From Coprousia sp963931435 (GTDB taxonomy: Bacteria; Actinomycetota; Coriobacteriia; Coriobacteriales; Coriobacteriaceae), in assembly GCA_963931435.1 (NCBI GenBank), contig OZ007012.1:62001-126000 (forward strand): a stretch of DNA of 64,000 bases, read 5' to 3'. Under the pieces are notes generated by a model that did not search any database, was not told the origin of the DNA, and saw nothing but the letters and a program-made list of their open reading frames with translations. The position numbers were made by a program, and so were the translations under genes. Below, in pieces: positions 22,357 to 30,892 of the stretch; the stretch's first letter is position 1, and each line of letters begins with the position of its first letter.

Positions 22357-23973
22357 CTAGCGGGGATCGCCCGCCATGATGCGGCGGACCGTGGCGGCGT
22401 CGCCGATATAGGGCTCGTGCGCCGTGCCGCGGATGATGAACTGCTCGTGCCCCTTGCCGGCCAGCACGAGCACACCGGGGCGCGGCGCGGTCTCGAGCGC
22501 GTGGGCGATGGCCTCGGTGCGGTCGAGGATGGTGCGGGCTGGCACCACGCGTCCGCAGCTTCGCGCCGCGGACGCGACGGCGTCGGCGATCTGGGCGCAG
22601 ATGCGCGCCGGGTCCTCCTGGCCGGGATCGTCCTCGGTGATGATGACGCGATCGGCGAGGCGCCCCGCTGCCTCGCCCATGCCGAACCGCCGCTCGACGC
22701 CCTTGGTGCCCGTGGCGCCGAACAGGCACGTGATCGTGCGGCCGGGGTAGGCGGCGCGCACATCGCCCAGCAGCGCGTCGAGGCTCCCGCCGTTGTGCGC
22801 GTAGTCCACGATGACGGTGAGGTCCTCGTCGGCGAAGGGGATCTCCATCCGGCCGGACACGCTCACCCGGGAGAGGCCGCGCTGCACGTCCCCGGCCGTC
22901 GCGCCCAGCAGGTGGGCGCAGGCGACGGCAGCCAGCGCGTTCTCGACGTTGTAGGCGCCGAGAAGCGAGAGCCGCACCGGAAGCGTCTCGCCTGCGACGG
23001 TGAGGTCGAATGCCAGGCCGCCCGCCTCGTGGCGGATGCGCGTGGCGCGGACATCGGCCTGCTCATCGGCCAGTGAGAAGGAGACCACTCGCTCGCAGTG
23101 CTCGCGGGCGGCCTCGAGCACGCGCGGCAGGTAGGCGGGGTCCATGTCGCGGTTCACCACCGCGCAGCGGGCGTGCTGGAACAAGCGCAGCTTCGAGGCG
23201 AGGTAGTCCTCGAACGTGGGGTGCTCGATGGGCGAGATGTGGTCCTCGGAGATGTTGAGGAACGCGCCCACGGCGACCCCCACGCCCTCCATGCGCCCGT
23301 ACTTGAGCGCCTGGCTCGATGCCTCCATCACGAGCGCGTCGGCGCCCGTGGAGGCGGCGCAGGCGATGTGGCGCTGCAGATCGAGGGGCTCGGGGGTTGT
23401 GAGCGCAGCCGGCTCGGCGGTGGTGCCGTCGTCGAGCACGATGGTCGAGAAGAGGGGGCAGCGCGCCCGCCCCAGGCGCTCGGCGCGGGCATCGAGGATG
23501 GATCGCAGGCAGAAGGCCGTGGTGGTCTTGCCGCGCGTCCCGGTCACGGCGCACACCGCGATGCGCCCCGAGGGATGGTCCCAGGCGGCGTCGGCGAGCA
23601 TGCCCATGGCCTGTCGGATGTCGGTCACCTCGAGCATGGGGGCGCCGATGCCGGCGATCGGCGACTCGGCCACGTAGGCGACGGCGCCGGCGGCGAGCGC
23701 CGCCTCGAGGTAGGCGGGGCGGAAGGCGGCTCCCTTGCAGATGAAGAGCGTCCCCGGCTGGACATCGCGCGAGTCGCAGCTCACGTGCGCTATGAGGGGG
23801 TCTTCGCCCCCGAGCCTCTGGGCGGCGAGCACGCCGCCGCGCTCCAGCAGCTCGCCGTAGGCGCGCAGGCTCCGCGGCCTCTCAGTGGGCTGGAGCGAAG
23901 CCGGTGCCGGGGCGCCGGCTTCGGGTGCGGTGCCGGCGGGCCCGTGGGCGCGCGCGGCGTCAGGTGTGGACAT
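22357..23973 (-). CDS. murE: MurE-like UDP-MurNAc-tripeptide synthetase, copy B
   Basis: A 538-residue Mur ligase that adds the third residue to UDP-MurNAc-L-Ala-D-Glu, if it is a genuine MurE. Features in order: SCDSRDVQPGTLFICKG (MurE N-domain), ATP loop VTGTRGKTTTAF, LVMEASSQALKYGRM, NISEDHISPIEHPTFEDYL, YNVENALAAVA, VIVDYAHNGGSLD and ITEDDPGQEDP. The amino-acid-selecting motif usually reads DNPR or DNPA; here it is DDPG. The start ATG 23973 follows GGGAGG. It is the downstream member of a tandem pair with the gene at 24084, separated by 110 bp, in the same operon. Confidence 0.85.
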   Translation of the reverse strand: MSTPDAARAHGPAGTAPEAGAPAPASLQPTERPRSLRAYGELLERGGVLAAQRLGGEDPLIAHVSCDSRDVQPGTLFICKGAAFRPAYLEAALAAGAVAYVAESPIAGIGAPMLEVTDIRQAMGMLADAAWDHPSGRIAVCAVTGTRGKTTTAFCLRSILDARAERLGRARCPLFSTIVLDDGTTAEPAALTTPEPLDLQRHIACAASTGADALVMEASSQALKYGRMEGVGVAVGAFLNISEDHISPIEHPTFEDYLASKLRLFQHARCAVVNRDMDPAYLPRVLEAAREHCERVVSFSLADEQADVRATRIRHEAGGLAFDLTVAGETLPVRLSLLGAYNVENALAAVACAHLLGATAGDVQRGLSRVSVSGRMEIPFADEDLTVIVDYAHNGGSLDALLGDVRAAYPGRTITCLFGATGTKGVERRFGMGEAAGRLADRVIITEDDPGQEDPARICAQIADAVASAARSCGRVVPARTILDRTEAIAHALETAPRPGVLVLAGKGHEQFIIRGTAHEPYIGDAATVRRIMAGDPR

Positions 23974-24083
23974 GGGTTCCTCCCGTGCAGCAAGGATGCG
24001 ATGCCGACGGCAGCGCCCGCGCGCACGGGAAGAGGAGGGCTCCGAGTCCCGTCATGATGGCGGGACCGATGCCGCGGGCGGCC

Positions 24084-25808
24084 TCAGCCGCGCAGCATCC
24101 TGCGTGCCAGGGCAAGGTCGCTCTCGACCGCCTCGTACGCATCGCCGCGGTGCTGGCGCGTCTCGTCCCCTTTGGCGAGCAGCAGGACCACGGAATCGGG
24201 CGCATCCTCCGACGCGCGGCGCAGGGCGTGGCAAACCGCCTGCTCGCGATCGCAGATGACCTCATATGATACGCCGGCGGGGGTATGGGCGGCAAGCTCG
24301 GCGCAGATGGCCTCAACCGATTCGTGCCCCGGATCCTCCTCGGTGTAGATCAGGTGGTCGGCGTGCGCGCCGGCGATAGCGGGCAGGACCGCGCGCCGCT
24401 CCTGGGCCTTGTCGCCCGGCGCGCCGAAGACGGCGACGATGCGGCGCCCCGGATAGCTGCGCTCGACGGAGTCGAAGAGCGCGCGGTAGGAGAGCTCGTT
24501 GTGGGCATAGTCGATGAGCGCGATCACGTGGCCGTCAGGGGAGGAGACGACCTCCATGCGGCCTGGGACGCGCGCACGGGCAAGCCCCCGCGCGACGGCC
24601 TCGGGGGAGGCGCCCAGCAGCCGCGCGCAGGCGATGGCGGCCAGCGCGTTCTCGACGTTGAAGACGCCGGGCACGGCGAGCTCGATATGCTGCCGGACGG
24701 GGGAGCCCGCGGCGTGGGGCCCGACCGCGCCGCCGTGACAGACATCGAAGGAGATGCCGGTCGCGCCCGGTGCGACGTTGCAGGCAAAAAGGTCGGCCGC
24801 AGGGTCGCCCGCGGCGCTGATGGTCACGAGGCGCCTCGCGATCCGGGCGGCGGCGAGGACCTCGTCGGCGCGCTCGGTATCCAGGCTGACCACGGCGGTC
24901 TCGGTCTGCGCGAACAGCTTGAGCTTGCTGGCGAAGTAGTCCTCGAACGTGGGGTGCTCGATGGGCGAGATGTGGTCGCGGCCGATGTTCAGAAAGACGC
25001 CGATCTTGAACGGCACGCCCGCGACGCGGTCGTATTTGAGGCCCTGGCTGGAAACCTCCATGACCATGGTGCTTCGGCCCGCGGCGCGGGTGTTGCGGAG
25101 ATGGCGCCACAGCTCGGGCGCCTCGGGGGTGGTGTTGCGGCTCTCGAAATGCTCGAGGCCGTCGTCGGTGCCGATGGAGCCCAGGATCGAGGGCTCCCGT
25201 CCGGCGGCGGCGAGGATCGCGCGCAGCAGGTAGGCCGTGGTGGATTTGCCCTTGGTGCCGGTGATGCCCACGATGGCGAGATCGCGCTCGGGATGCCCGT
25301 AGACCGCGGGCGCGGCGAGCGCCATGGCCCGTCGCACGTCATCGGTGACCAGACAGGGTGCGCCGGGCGCCGCCGCCGCGAGCGCCGTCGGAACAGCCCC
25401 CGGCGCATCCGCGTCCTCCTGGCACAGGTATGCCGCGGCCCCCGCTGCGACGGCGCGCTCGAGGTAGCCGGGCTTAAAGGCGGCGCCCTTGCAGACGAAA
25501 AGGTTCCCCGGCACGACCTCCCGCGAATCGACCGTCATGCCGCGCACGGCAGCCGGCCGGTCCGCGCGGACCGGCCCCTCGGCCCCGGCAGCGCCGCCCG
25601 CCGCATCGGAGGGGCTGCATCGGCGCCCGTCCGCCGCTTCCCGCGCCGCCGAGCCTTCCTTGTCGACGCTCGCGGGGAGGACGACGCGGACGGAGACGCC
25701 TCCCGTTCGCAGCGCTTCGGCGAGCTTCTCGAGGGCGACCTCGGGCAGGGCGTATTGGCAGCCCGTTGCGGGCGCGGTGGATTCGATCGAAGCGGATGCG
25801 CGTTCCAT
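24084..25808 (-). CDS. murE: MurE-like UDP-MurNAc-tripeptide synthetase, copy A
   Basis: A 574-residue Mur ligase with a longer, Ala-rich N-terminus than copy B. Features: TVDSREVVPGNLFVCKGAAF, ATP loop ITGTKGKSTTAYLL, NTTPEAPELWRHLRNTRAAG, VMEVSSQGLKYDR, NIGRDHISPIEHPTFEDYFA, FNVENALAAIA, IALIDYAHNELS and YTEEDPGHESVE. Its substrate-selecting motif is EDPG in place of DNPR/DNPA. Start ATG 25808 follows a strong AAGGAGG. Copies A and B share about the same layout and clearly derive from one ancestor. One may have changed substrate; which one is the housekeeping MurE cannot be told here. Confidence 0.85.
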   Translation of the reverse strand: MERASASIESTAPATGCQYALPEVALEKLAEALRTGGVSVRVVLPASVDKEGSAAREAADGRRCSPSDAAGGAAGAEGPVRADRPAAVRGMTVDSREVVPGNLFVCKGAAFKPGYLERAVAAGAAAYLCQEDADAPGAVPTALAAAAPGAPCLVTDDVRRAMALAAPAVYGHPERDLAIVGITGTKGKSTTAYLLRAILAAAGREPSILGSIGTDDGLEHFESRNTTPEAPELWRHLRNTRAAGRSTMVMEVSSQGLKYDRVAGVPFKIGVFLNIGRDHISPIEHPTFEDYFASKLKLFAQTETAVVSLDTERADEVLAAARIARRLVTISAAGDPAADLFACNVAPGATGISFDVCHGGAVGPHAAGSPVRQHIELAVPGVFNVENALAAIACARLLGASPEAVARGLARARVPGRMEVVSSPDGHVIALIDYAHNELSYRALFDSVERSYPGRRIVAVFGAPGDKAQERRAVLPAIAGAHADHLIYTEEDPGHESVEAICAELAAHTPAGVSYEVICDREQAVCHALRRASEDAPDSVVLLLAKGDETRQHRGDAYEAVESDLALARRMLRG

Positions 25809-25906
25809 GAGGCCTCCTTGTCCCGTTTGCCTGCATGATAGCGTGCCGATGCGCTCATGCCGTAGCGCCGGACTGACGATTTACTTAACCGTCCCTTGCT
25901 CGGGAG

Positions 25907-28135
25907 CTAGGCGCGCTCGACGAGGTAGCACTTGTGGATGCGCGGGTTGCGGCTGAAGTCCTCGGGGATGGTCTGCGCGGTCACGTCCGTGAGGGCGACG
26001 CCGGCGCGCTCGAGCGCGGCGACATCCGGTCGGAACGTGCGCAGGTTGCACGAGAACACGGCGCGGCCGCCCGGCGTGAGCAGGCGCGAGATCCCCACGA
26101 TCAGGTCGACGTGGTCGCGCTGCACGTCGAAGGTGCGCCGCCCCATCTTGGCAGAGTTGGAGAAGGTGGGCGGGTCGCAGAAGATCAGGTCCCAACGGGT
26201 GCGGCCATGGCGCTGCTCGCGCACCCACTGCATCACGTCGGCGCGCACGAAGACGTGCCCCTCGTCCGTGAAGCCGTTGGCGCGCATGTTGCGTCGCGCC
26301 CAGTCCAGGTAGGTGTTCGAGAGGTCGACCGTGGTGGTGCGCCGCACGCCGCCGGCGGCCGCGTAGCAGGTGGCCGTGCCGGTGTAGGCGAACAGGTTGA
26401 GGAAGCTGCGCGCGCGGGCCGCCTCCTCGCGCAGAAGGTGGCGCGTGACGCGGTGGTCGAGGAAGATGCCCGTATCCAGATAGTCGTCGAAGTTGACGAG
26501 GAACGTGAGGCCGTCCTCCTCAATGCGAGGCAGCGCCTTGGCGCCCTCGGCATCCGACCCGCGCCGCCCGTACTGCGAGCCGCCGCGGGAGCGCGAGCGC
26601 ACGCGCGCATGCACGTGGGCGGGGTCCACGTCGAGCACGCGGGGCGCGATGGCGAGGATGTCGAGCATGCGCGCCTGTGCGGTGGCCGGGTCGATGGATC
26701 TGGGCGCGGCGTACTCGGCGATGACCAGCCAGCGGCCCGGTGTGGCGGGGGCGCCCTGGTACAGGTCGATGGCGGCGGCGTACTCGGGCAGGTCGGCGTC
26801 GTAGACGCGGTAGCAGCTGACGCCGGCGCGCTGCGCCCAGCGCCGCTTCTGGCGCGCCACCTTGATGAGGCGCCGTGCGAACTGCTCGGACTCCGCCAGC
26901 AGCACGGGCACGGGCTTGCCGTCGCCCACGTCGACCGTCGCCTCGCCGCCGCCCGCCCCGTCGTCGGGATCGAAGCGGGCGATCAGGGCGTCCTCGTTGC
27001 GGGGCTTGATGGCGAGCGTCGAGGCGGGCTCCATCCGGAACGCCGAGACGGTCGCCTGATCCGCGGCGAGCACGGCCACGGGCGCCTGCTCGAGCTGCGG
27101 CAGGTCGCGCAGGCGCCGCACGAGCCCCAGCGTGCGCGGGAGGCACGCGAGCGGGGTGTCGAGCAGGTCGAGCACCACGGCGGCGCCCTCCACCGGGCGC
27201 TGGAGGCGCCGGCTGTGGAGGGCGTGGCCGATGGCCCCGGCGTCTGCATCGGTGAAGACGATCTGCTCGCCCAGACCGGCGGCCTCGAGCAGGCCCGCTG
27301 CCACGTCCCGGGCGCCCGAATCGGCATCGCAGCCCACGATAACCCCGCGCCGGTGCCCGGAGGCCTCGGCGCGCCGACGGGCCTCGTCGGCGAGATCGCG
27401 CCACGTCTGCGCATCGAAGCCCGCCCAGCCCTGGAAGCCCCAGGTGGCGCGGTTGAGTCCCGGTGCCCGGTCACAGAGCGCTTCCGTCGCCTCCAGGAGC
27501 ACGCCGCCCGTCCCGCAGGCGGCGTCCACCAGCACGTTCGGCTGCGTATCGGAGGGGTGCCAGCCAGCTTGGGCCAGCAGCAGGGCCGCGTAATCGGGAC
27601 GCAGCACCTCGGCGCGCCGCGCGGTGAGGTATTTGACGGCGCGGCGCGGCAGGCGCTTGAACAGGGGCTCGCCCGCGAGGTCGAACGCGACGGTCGCGCG
27701 CTCGCCGCGCAGCGAGAGCACGATGCGCGCATCGGGGCGCTGCGTGTCCACGGCGGGCCTGGCGCCGATGCGCTCCAGCATGCGGTCGCACAGCGCGTCC
27801 TTGGCGCGGAGCGCCGCGAAGTGGCTGTTGCCGATCGCGCGGTTGGTGCCATTGGCCGCGATGGCGATGGTGGCGTGCGGGCGCAGCACCGCCTCCCAGG
27901 GAAGCTCGCGCACGCCGCGGTAGAGCTCGTCTTCATCGGCTGCCGGCACGCGCCCGATCACCAGGCAGATGCGGCTCGCCAGGCGCGACCACAGGCACGC
28001 GCGCAGGCCGTCTGCGGCCTCGCCCTCGAAGGTCACGCGCCCGGTGAGGGGGCGCACGCGCTCAGCACCGATCGCGCGCAGCTCGTCAGCGAGCGCTTGC
28101 TCGAAATGGGAGGGGCAGTTTGCATAGAATTCCAT
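25907..28135 (-). CDS. rlmL: Bifunctional 23S rRNA methyltransferase RlmKL
   Basis: A 742-residue fusion matching E. coli RlmKL. The N-terminal half is RlmL (m2G2445): THUMP-like region with GRVTFEG, then VDAACGTGGVLLEA as the SAM motif. The C-terminal half is RlmK (m7G2069): NLFAYTGTATCYAAAGG and the catalytic DPPTFSNSAKM with FDVQRDHVDLI. The ATG at 28135 follows AGAGGAA. The fused form is typical of gammaproteobacteria, whereas actinobacteria usually lack it, so it deserves note. It precedes the two MurE-like genes on the same strand, with 98 bp between it and copy A. Confidence 0.85.
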   Translation of the reverse strand: MEFYANCPSHFEQALADELRAIGAERVRPLTGRVTFEGEAADGLRACLWSRLASRICLVIGRVPAADEDELYRGVRELPWEAVLRPHATIAIAANGTNRAIGNSHFAALRAKDALCDRMLERIGARPAVDTQRPDARIVLSLRGERATVAFDLAGEPLFKRLPRRAVKYLTARRAEVLRPDYAALLLAQAGWHPSDTQPNVLVDAACGTGGVLLEATEALCDRAPGLNRATWGFQGWAGFDAQTWRDLADEARRRAEASGHRRGVIVGCDADSGARDVAAGLLEAAGLGEQIVFTDADAGAIGHALHSRRLQRPVEGAAVVLDLLDTPLACLPRTLGLVRRLRDLPQLEQAPVAVLAADQATVSAFRMEPASTLAIKPRNEDALIARFDPDDGAGGGEATVDVGDGKPVPVLLAESEQFARRLIKVARQKRRWAQRAGVSCYRVYDADLPEYAAAIDLYQGAPATPGRWLVIAEYAAPRSIDPATAQARMLDILAIAPRVLDVDPAHVHARVRSRSRGGSQYGRRGSDAEGAKALPRIEEDGLTFLVNFDDYLDTGIFLDHRVTRHLLREEAARARSFLNLFAYTGTATCYAAAGGVRRTTTVDLSNTYLDWARRNMRANGFTDEGHVFVRADVMQWVREQRHGRTRWDLIFCDPPTFSNSAKMGRRTFDVQRDHVDLIVGISRLLTPGGRAVFSCNLRTFRPDVAALERAGVALTDVTAQTIPEDFSRNPRIHKCYLVERA

Positions 28136-28224
28136 GGCGTTCCTCTTGCGATGGGTGGCGGCACGGCGTCTCGCCCGTGCGCCCGAGACGTTATCCGGCA
28201 TTATCGCATGCCCGGCCCCACGGC

Positions 28225-28311
28225 TCAGCCGCGCTCGTAAACGCCATGGTCCCCGGTGCGGATGAGCGTGATCTCATGGCGCGATTCGGATATGCGATAC
28301 AGGGCGGCCCC
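28225..28311 (-). pseudogene. Decayed RelE/YafQ-type toxin, C-terminal remnant
   Basis: Directly after the antitoxin stop, in the same frame, the minus strand reads GAALYRISESRHEITLIRTG and ends GDHGVYERG at 28225. The pattern LYRI-x6-ITLIRTG-x-H is that of the C-terminal strands of YafQ/RelE-type mRNA interferases. Only about 28 residues are left and there is no start codon. The N-terminal two thirds of the toxin, including its start overlapping the antitoxin, has been deleted. Confidence 0.6.
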
Positions 28312-28584
28312 CTAGAGGCCGAGCTCTGCGAAGAGCTCTTCAGGCGTGTCGAAATGGGGGTAGCGTTCAGGGTGCTTGTCGATATCATCCGCCTCGGCGA
28401 GGGCCCGCTTCGTCTCGTCGGGGAGATCGCCATAGGAGATGGGCTCGGGCCGGTAGGCGAGGGGCCGGATCTCGATCCAGGGCTTGCTGTTGCGAAAGAC
28501 CGTGATGCTCTCGCCGGTTTTGTTGGCAGCTTTGGCGAGCTTGCTGAGCTGGGTTTTCGCCTCTGCCATCGTCGCGGTGATCAT
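28312..28584 (-). CDS. Phd/YefM-type antitoxin, orphan
   Basis: A 90-residue antitoxin. The N-terminal part MITATMAEAKTQLSKLAKAA is the DNA-binding Phd/YefM fold, followed by ITVFRNSKPWIEIRPL. The C-terminal half (DETKRALAEADDIDKHPERY and FDTPEELFAELGL) is the toxin-binding, normally disordered segment. ATG 28584 follows a strong AAAGGAGG. Its cognate toxin is reduced to the remnant at 28225-28311, so this is an orphan antitoxin. It may still bind its promoter or guard against incoming related toxins. Confidence 0.8.
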   Translation of the reverse strand: MITATMAEAKTQLSKLAKAANKTGESITVFRNSKPWIEIRPLAYRPEPISYGDLPDETKRALAEADDIDKHPERYPHFDTPEELFAELGL

Positions 28585-28701
28585 GGACACCTCCTTTCGG
28601 CTCGTGACGTGCCCGTCATAGCGCCCGACAGCCTCCGATTTAGCCCTGTTTTGAGTGGATGGCGGCATCGGTGACTCTGACGAGCGTGTGCACGGAACAC
28701 A

Positions 28702-28731
28702 AGAAAAGGGCCGGAGCGGATGCTCCGGCCC
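28702..28731 (-). terminator. Rho-independent terminator of the MarR-ABC operon
   Basis: Read on the minus strand, a 10-bp stem GGGCCGGAGC/GCTCCGGCCC (28708-28717 with 28722-28731) is followed by TTTTCTTGT. It lies about 90 bp past the stop of the second ABC gene. Confidence 0.8.
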
Positions 28732-28819
28732 CTAGGGGTTCGAAATGCGACGGGGCGCTTGCGGGGCGCCGTGGATCCGGCTGAGGCGCGCGAAGACCGC
28801 CTGCACCCGCGGGCTTCGC

Positions 28820-30892
28820 CTACTCCAGCTCGAACGCTCCGGTGTAGAGCTGGTAGTACGTGCCGCGCTTGGCGATGAGCTCGTCGTGGCTGCCGCGCTC
28901 GATGATACGGCCGTGGTCGAGCACGATGATCGCATCGGAGTTGCGGACGGTCGAGAGACGGTGCGCGATCACGAACGTGGTGCGCCCGTTCATGAGGGCG
29001 TCCATGCCGCGCTGAACGATGGCCTCGGTGCGCGTGTCGATCGAGGAGGTCGCCTCGTCGAGGATCATGACGGGCGGGTCGGCGACGGCGGCGCGGCTGA
29101 TCGAGAGCAGCTGGCGCTGGCCCTGCGAGAGGTTCGAGCCGTTGTCGGTGAGCATCGTCTGATAGCCCTCGGGCAGGCGCTCGATGAAGCCGTGCGCGCC
29201 GGCGAGCTTGGCCGCGGCGATGCACTCCTCGTCGGTGGCGTCGAGCCGGCCGTAGCGGATGTTGTCCATGACGGTGCCGGTGAAGAGGTTCACGTCCTGG
29301 AGCACCATGCCGAGCGAACGGCGCAGGTCATCCTTGCGGATCTTGTTGACGTTGATGCCGTCGTAGCGGATCTTGCCGTCGGCGATGTCGTAGAACCGGT
29401 TGATGAGGTTCGTGATCGTGGTCTTGCCGGCGCCGGTGGCGCCCACGAAGGCGATTTTCTGGCCGGGCTTGGCCCAGACCGAGATGTCGTGCAGCACGGT
29501 GTGGCCCGGCTTGTAGCCGAAGTCCACGTTGTAGAGGCGCACGTCGCCCTCAAGCGGCACGAGCTCGACGGTGCCGTCGTGGTGCGGGTGCTTCCACGCC
29601 CAGCGGCCGGTGCGCTTGGTGGTCTCCACCAGCTCTCCGTTCTCCATCTTGGTGTTGACGAGCGTAACGTAGCCCTCATCGTGCTCGGGCTCCTCGTCCA
29701 TAAGCTCAAACAGGCGCTCGGCACCCGCGAGGCCCATGACCACGGCGTTGATCTGTTGCGAGATCTGACCGATCTGGCCGGCAAACTGCTTGGTCATGTT
29801 AAGGAACGGCACCGCCACGGCGATGGTGAGCGGCAGGCCCGAAAGCGAGACGTTAGGCACCTGGTAGGCGATAAACACGCCGCCCATGAGCGCCACCACC
29901 ACATAGAGCAGGTTGCCGAGGTTCATAAGGATGGGGCCGAGCGTGTTGGTGTACATGTTTGCGGCGCGCGACGCGCGGAAGAGTGCCTCGTTGCGCACGT
30001 CAAAGTCCTCCTGCGCCGCCTGCTCGTGGCAGAAGACCTTCACGACGCGCTGGCCGTTCATGATCTCCTCGACGTGGCCCTCGACGACACCGATCTCCTT
30101 CTGCTGCGCCACAAAGTTGCGCGCAGAGCGACCGCCGAGCACCTTGGTCATGTAGGCCATGAAGAGCACGCCGGCAAACACCACCAAGAAGAGCCATAGG
30201 CTGTAGTAGACCATAACGCAGGTCACCGAGCAGATGGTGACGATGGTGAGCGTGATGTTGGGTAGCGACTGCCCGATCATCTGACGCAGCGCATCGATAT
30301 CGTTGGTGTAGTGGCTCATGATATCGCCGCGCTGGTGCGTATCGAAGTAGCTGATGGGCAGGTCCTGCATATGGTCGAAGAGCCGCTCGCGGAACTTCTC
30401 GAGCGAGCCCTGCGTGATGATGGCCATCATACGGGTGTAGCTGAAGTTGAGCACGAGAATCACGCAGTACATGCCGATAAGCGTGAGCGTGAGCGTAGTA
30501 ATCTGCCCAGACACGCTCGCCCAATCGCCCGTCTGCCACACCGCGGTCACGATCTCAAGCGCACGCTGCATAAACGTGGCGGGGAGCGTCCCCAGAATAC
30601 CCGAGATCACGATGCACACGAGCACGAGCGGCAGCATCTTGGGATAGAACGAGAAGAGCGTCTTGATGGTGCGCACAAGCGTCTTTAGCTGCACACCCGC
30701 GCCCTTCTTTTTGGGCATGGCGCGGCGCCCTGCGACGTTTTGACGCGTATCGTTCTCATCAATAACGCGCGGGTCGCGCTTCTGCGGCGCGGGGTAGGAG
30801 TTGTCATCGCCGCCGGAGGCTTTGCTTCCCATCGGCTCAAGCGCGGCGCGCTCCTCGGGCGTGAGCCCGGCATTCTTCCTCTTACCGCTCAT
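28820..30892 (-). CDS. ABC exporter, TMD-NBD subunit with canonical ATP site
   Basis: A 690-residue half-transporter: a basic cytoplasmic lead-in, six transmembrane helices (about 70-390) and an ATPase domain. The domain has Walker A GATGAGKTT, signature LSQGQRQ and Walker B VMILDEATSSID with the catalytic Glu. A 40-residue extra loop (MENGELVETTKRTGR and so on) precedes the NBD. It forms the consensus half of a heterodimeric exporter with the gene at 30882. The two frames overlap by 11 bp, which implies coupled translation. The ATG at 30892 is chosen by this overlap. Substrate unknown; multidrug or lipid export is typical with a MarR regulator. Confidence 0.9.
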   Translation of the reverse strand: MSGKRKNAGLTPEERAALEPMGSKASGGDDNSYPAPQKRDPRVIDENDTRQNVAGRRAMPKKKGAGVQLKTLVRTIKTLFSFYPKMLPLVLVCIVISGILGTLPATFMQRALEIVTAVWQTGDWASVSGQITTLTLTLIGMYCVILVLNFSYTRMMAIITQGSLEKFRERLFDHMQDLPISYFDTHQRGDIMSHYTNDIDALRQMIGQSLPNITLTIVTICSVTCVMVYYSLWLFLVVFAGVLFMAYMTKVLGGRSARNFVAQQKEIGVVEGHVEEIMNGQRVVKVFCHEQAAQEDFDVRNEALFRASRAANMYTNTLGPILMNLGNLLYVVVALMGGVFIAYQVPNVSLSGLPLTIAVAVPFLNMTKQFAGQIGQISQQINAVVMGLAGAERLFELMDEEPEHDEGYVTLVNTKMENGELVETTKRTGRWAWKHPHHDGTVELVPLEGDVRLYNVDFGYKPGHTVLHDISVWAKPGQKIAFVGATGAGKTTITNLINRFYDIADGKIRYDGINVNKIRKDDLRRSLGMVLQDVNLFTGTVMDNIRYGRLDATDEECIAAAKLAGAHGFIERLPEGYQTMLTDNGSNLSQGQRQLLSISRAAVADPPVMILDEATSSIDTRTEAIVQRGMDALMNGRTTFVIAHRLSTVRNSDAIIVLDHGRIIERGSHDELIAKRGTYYQLYTGAFELE

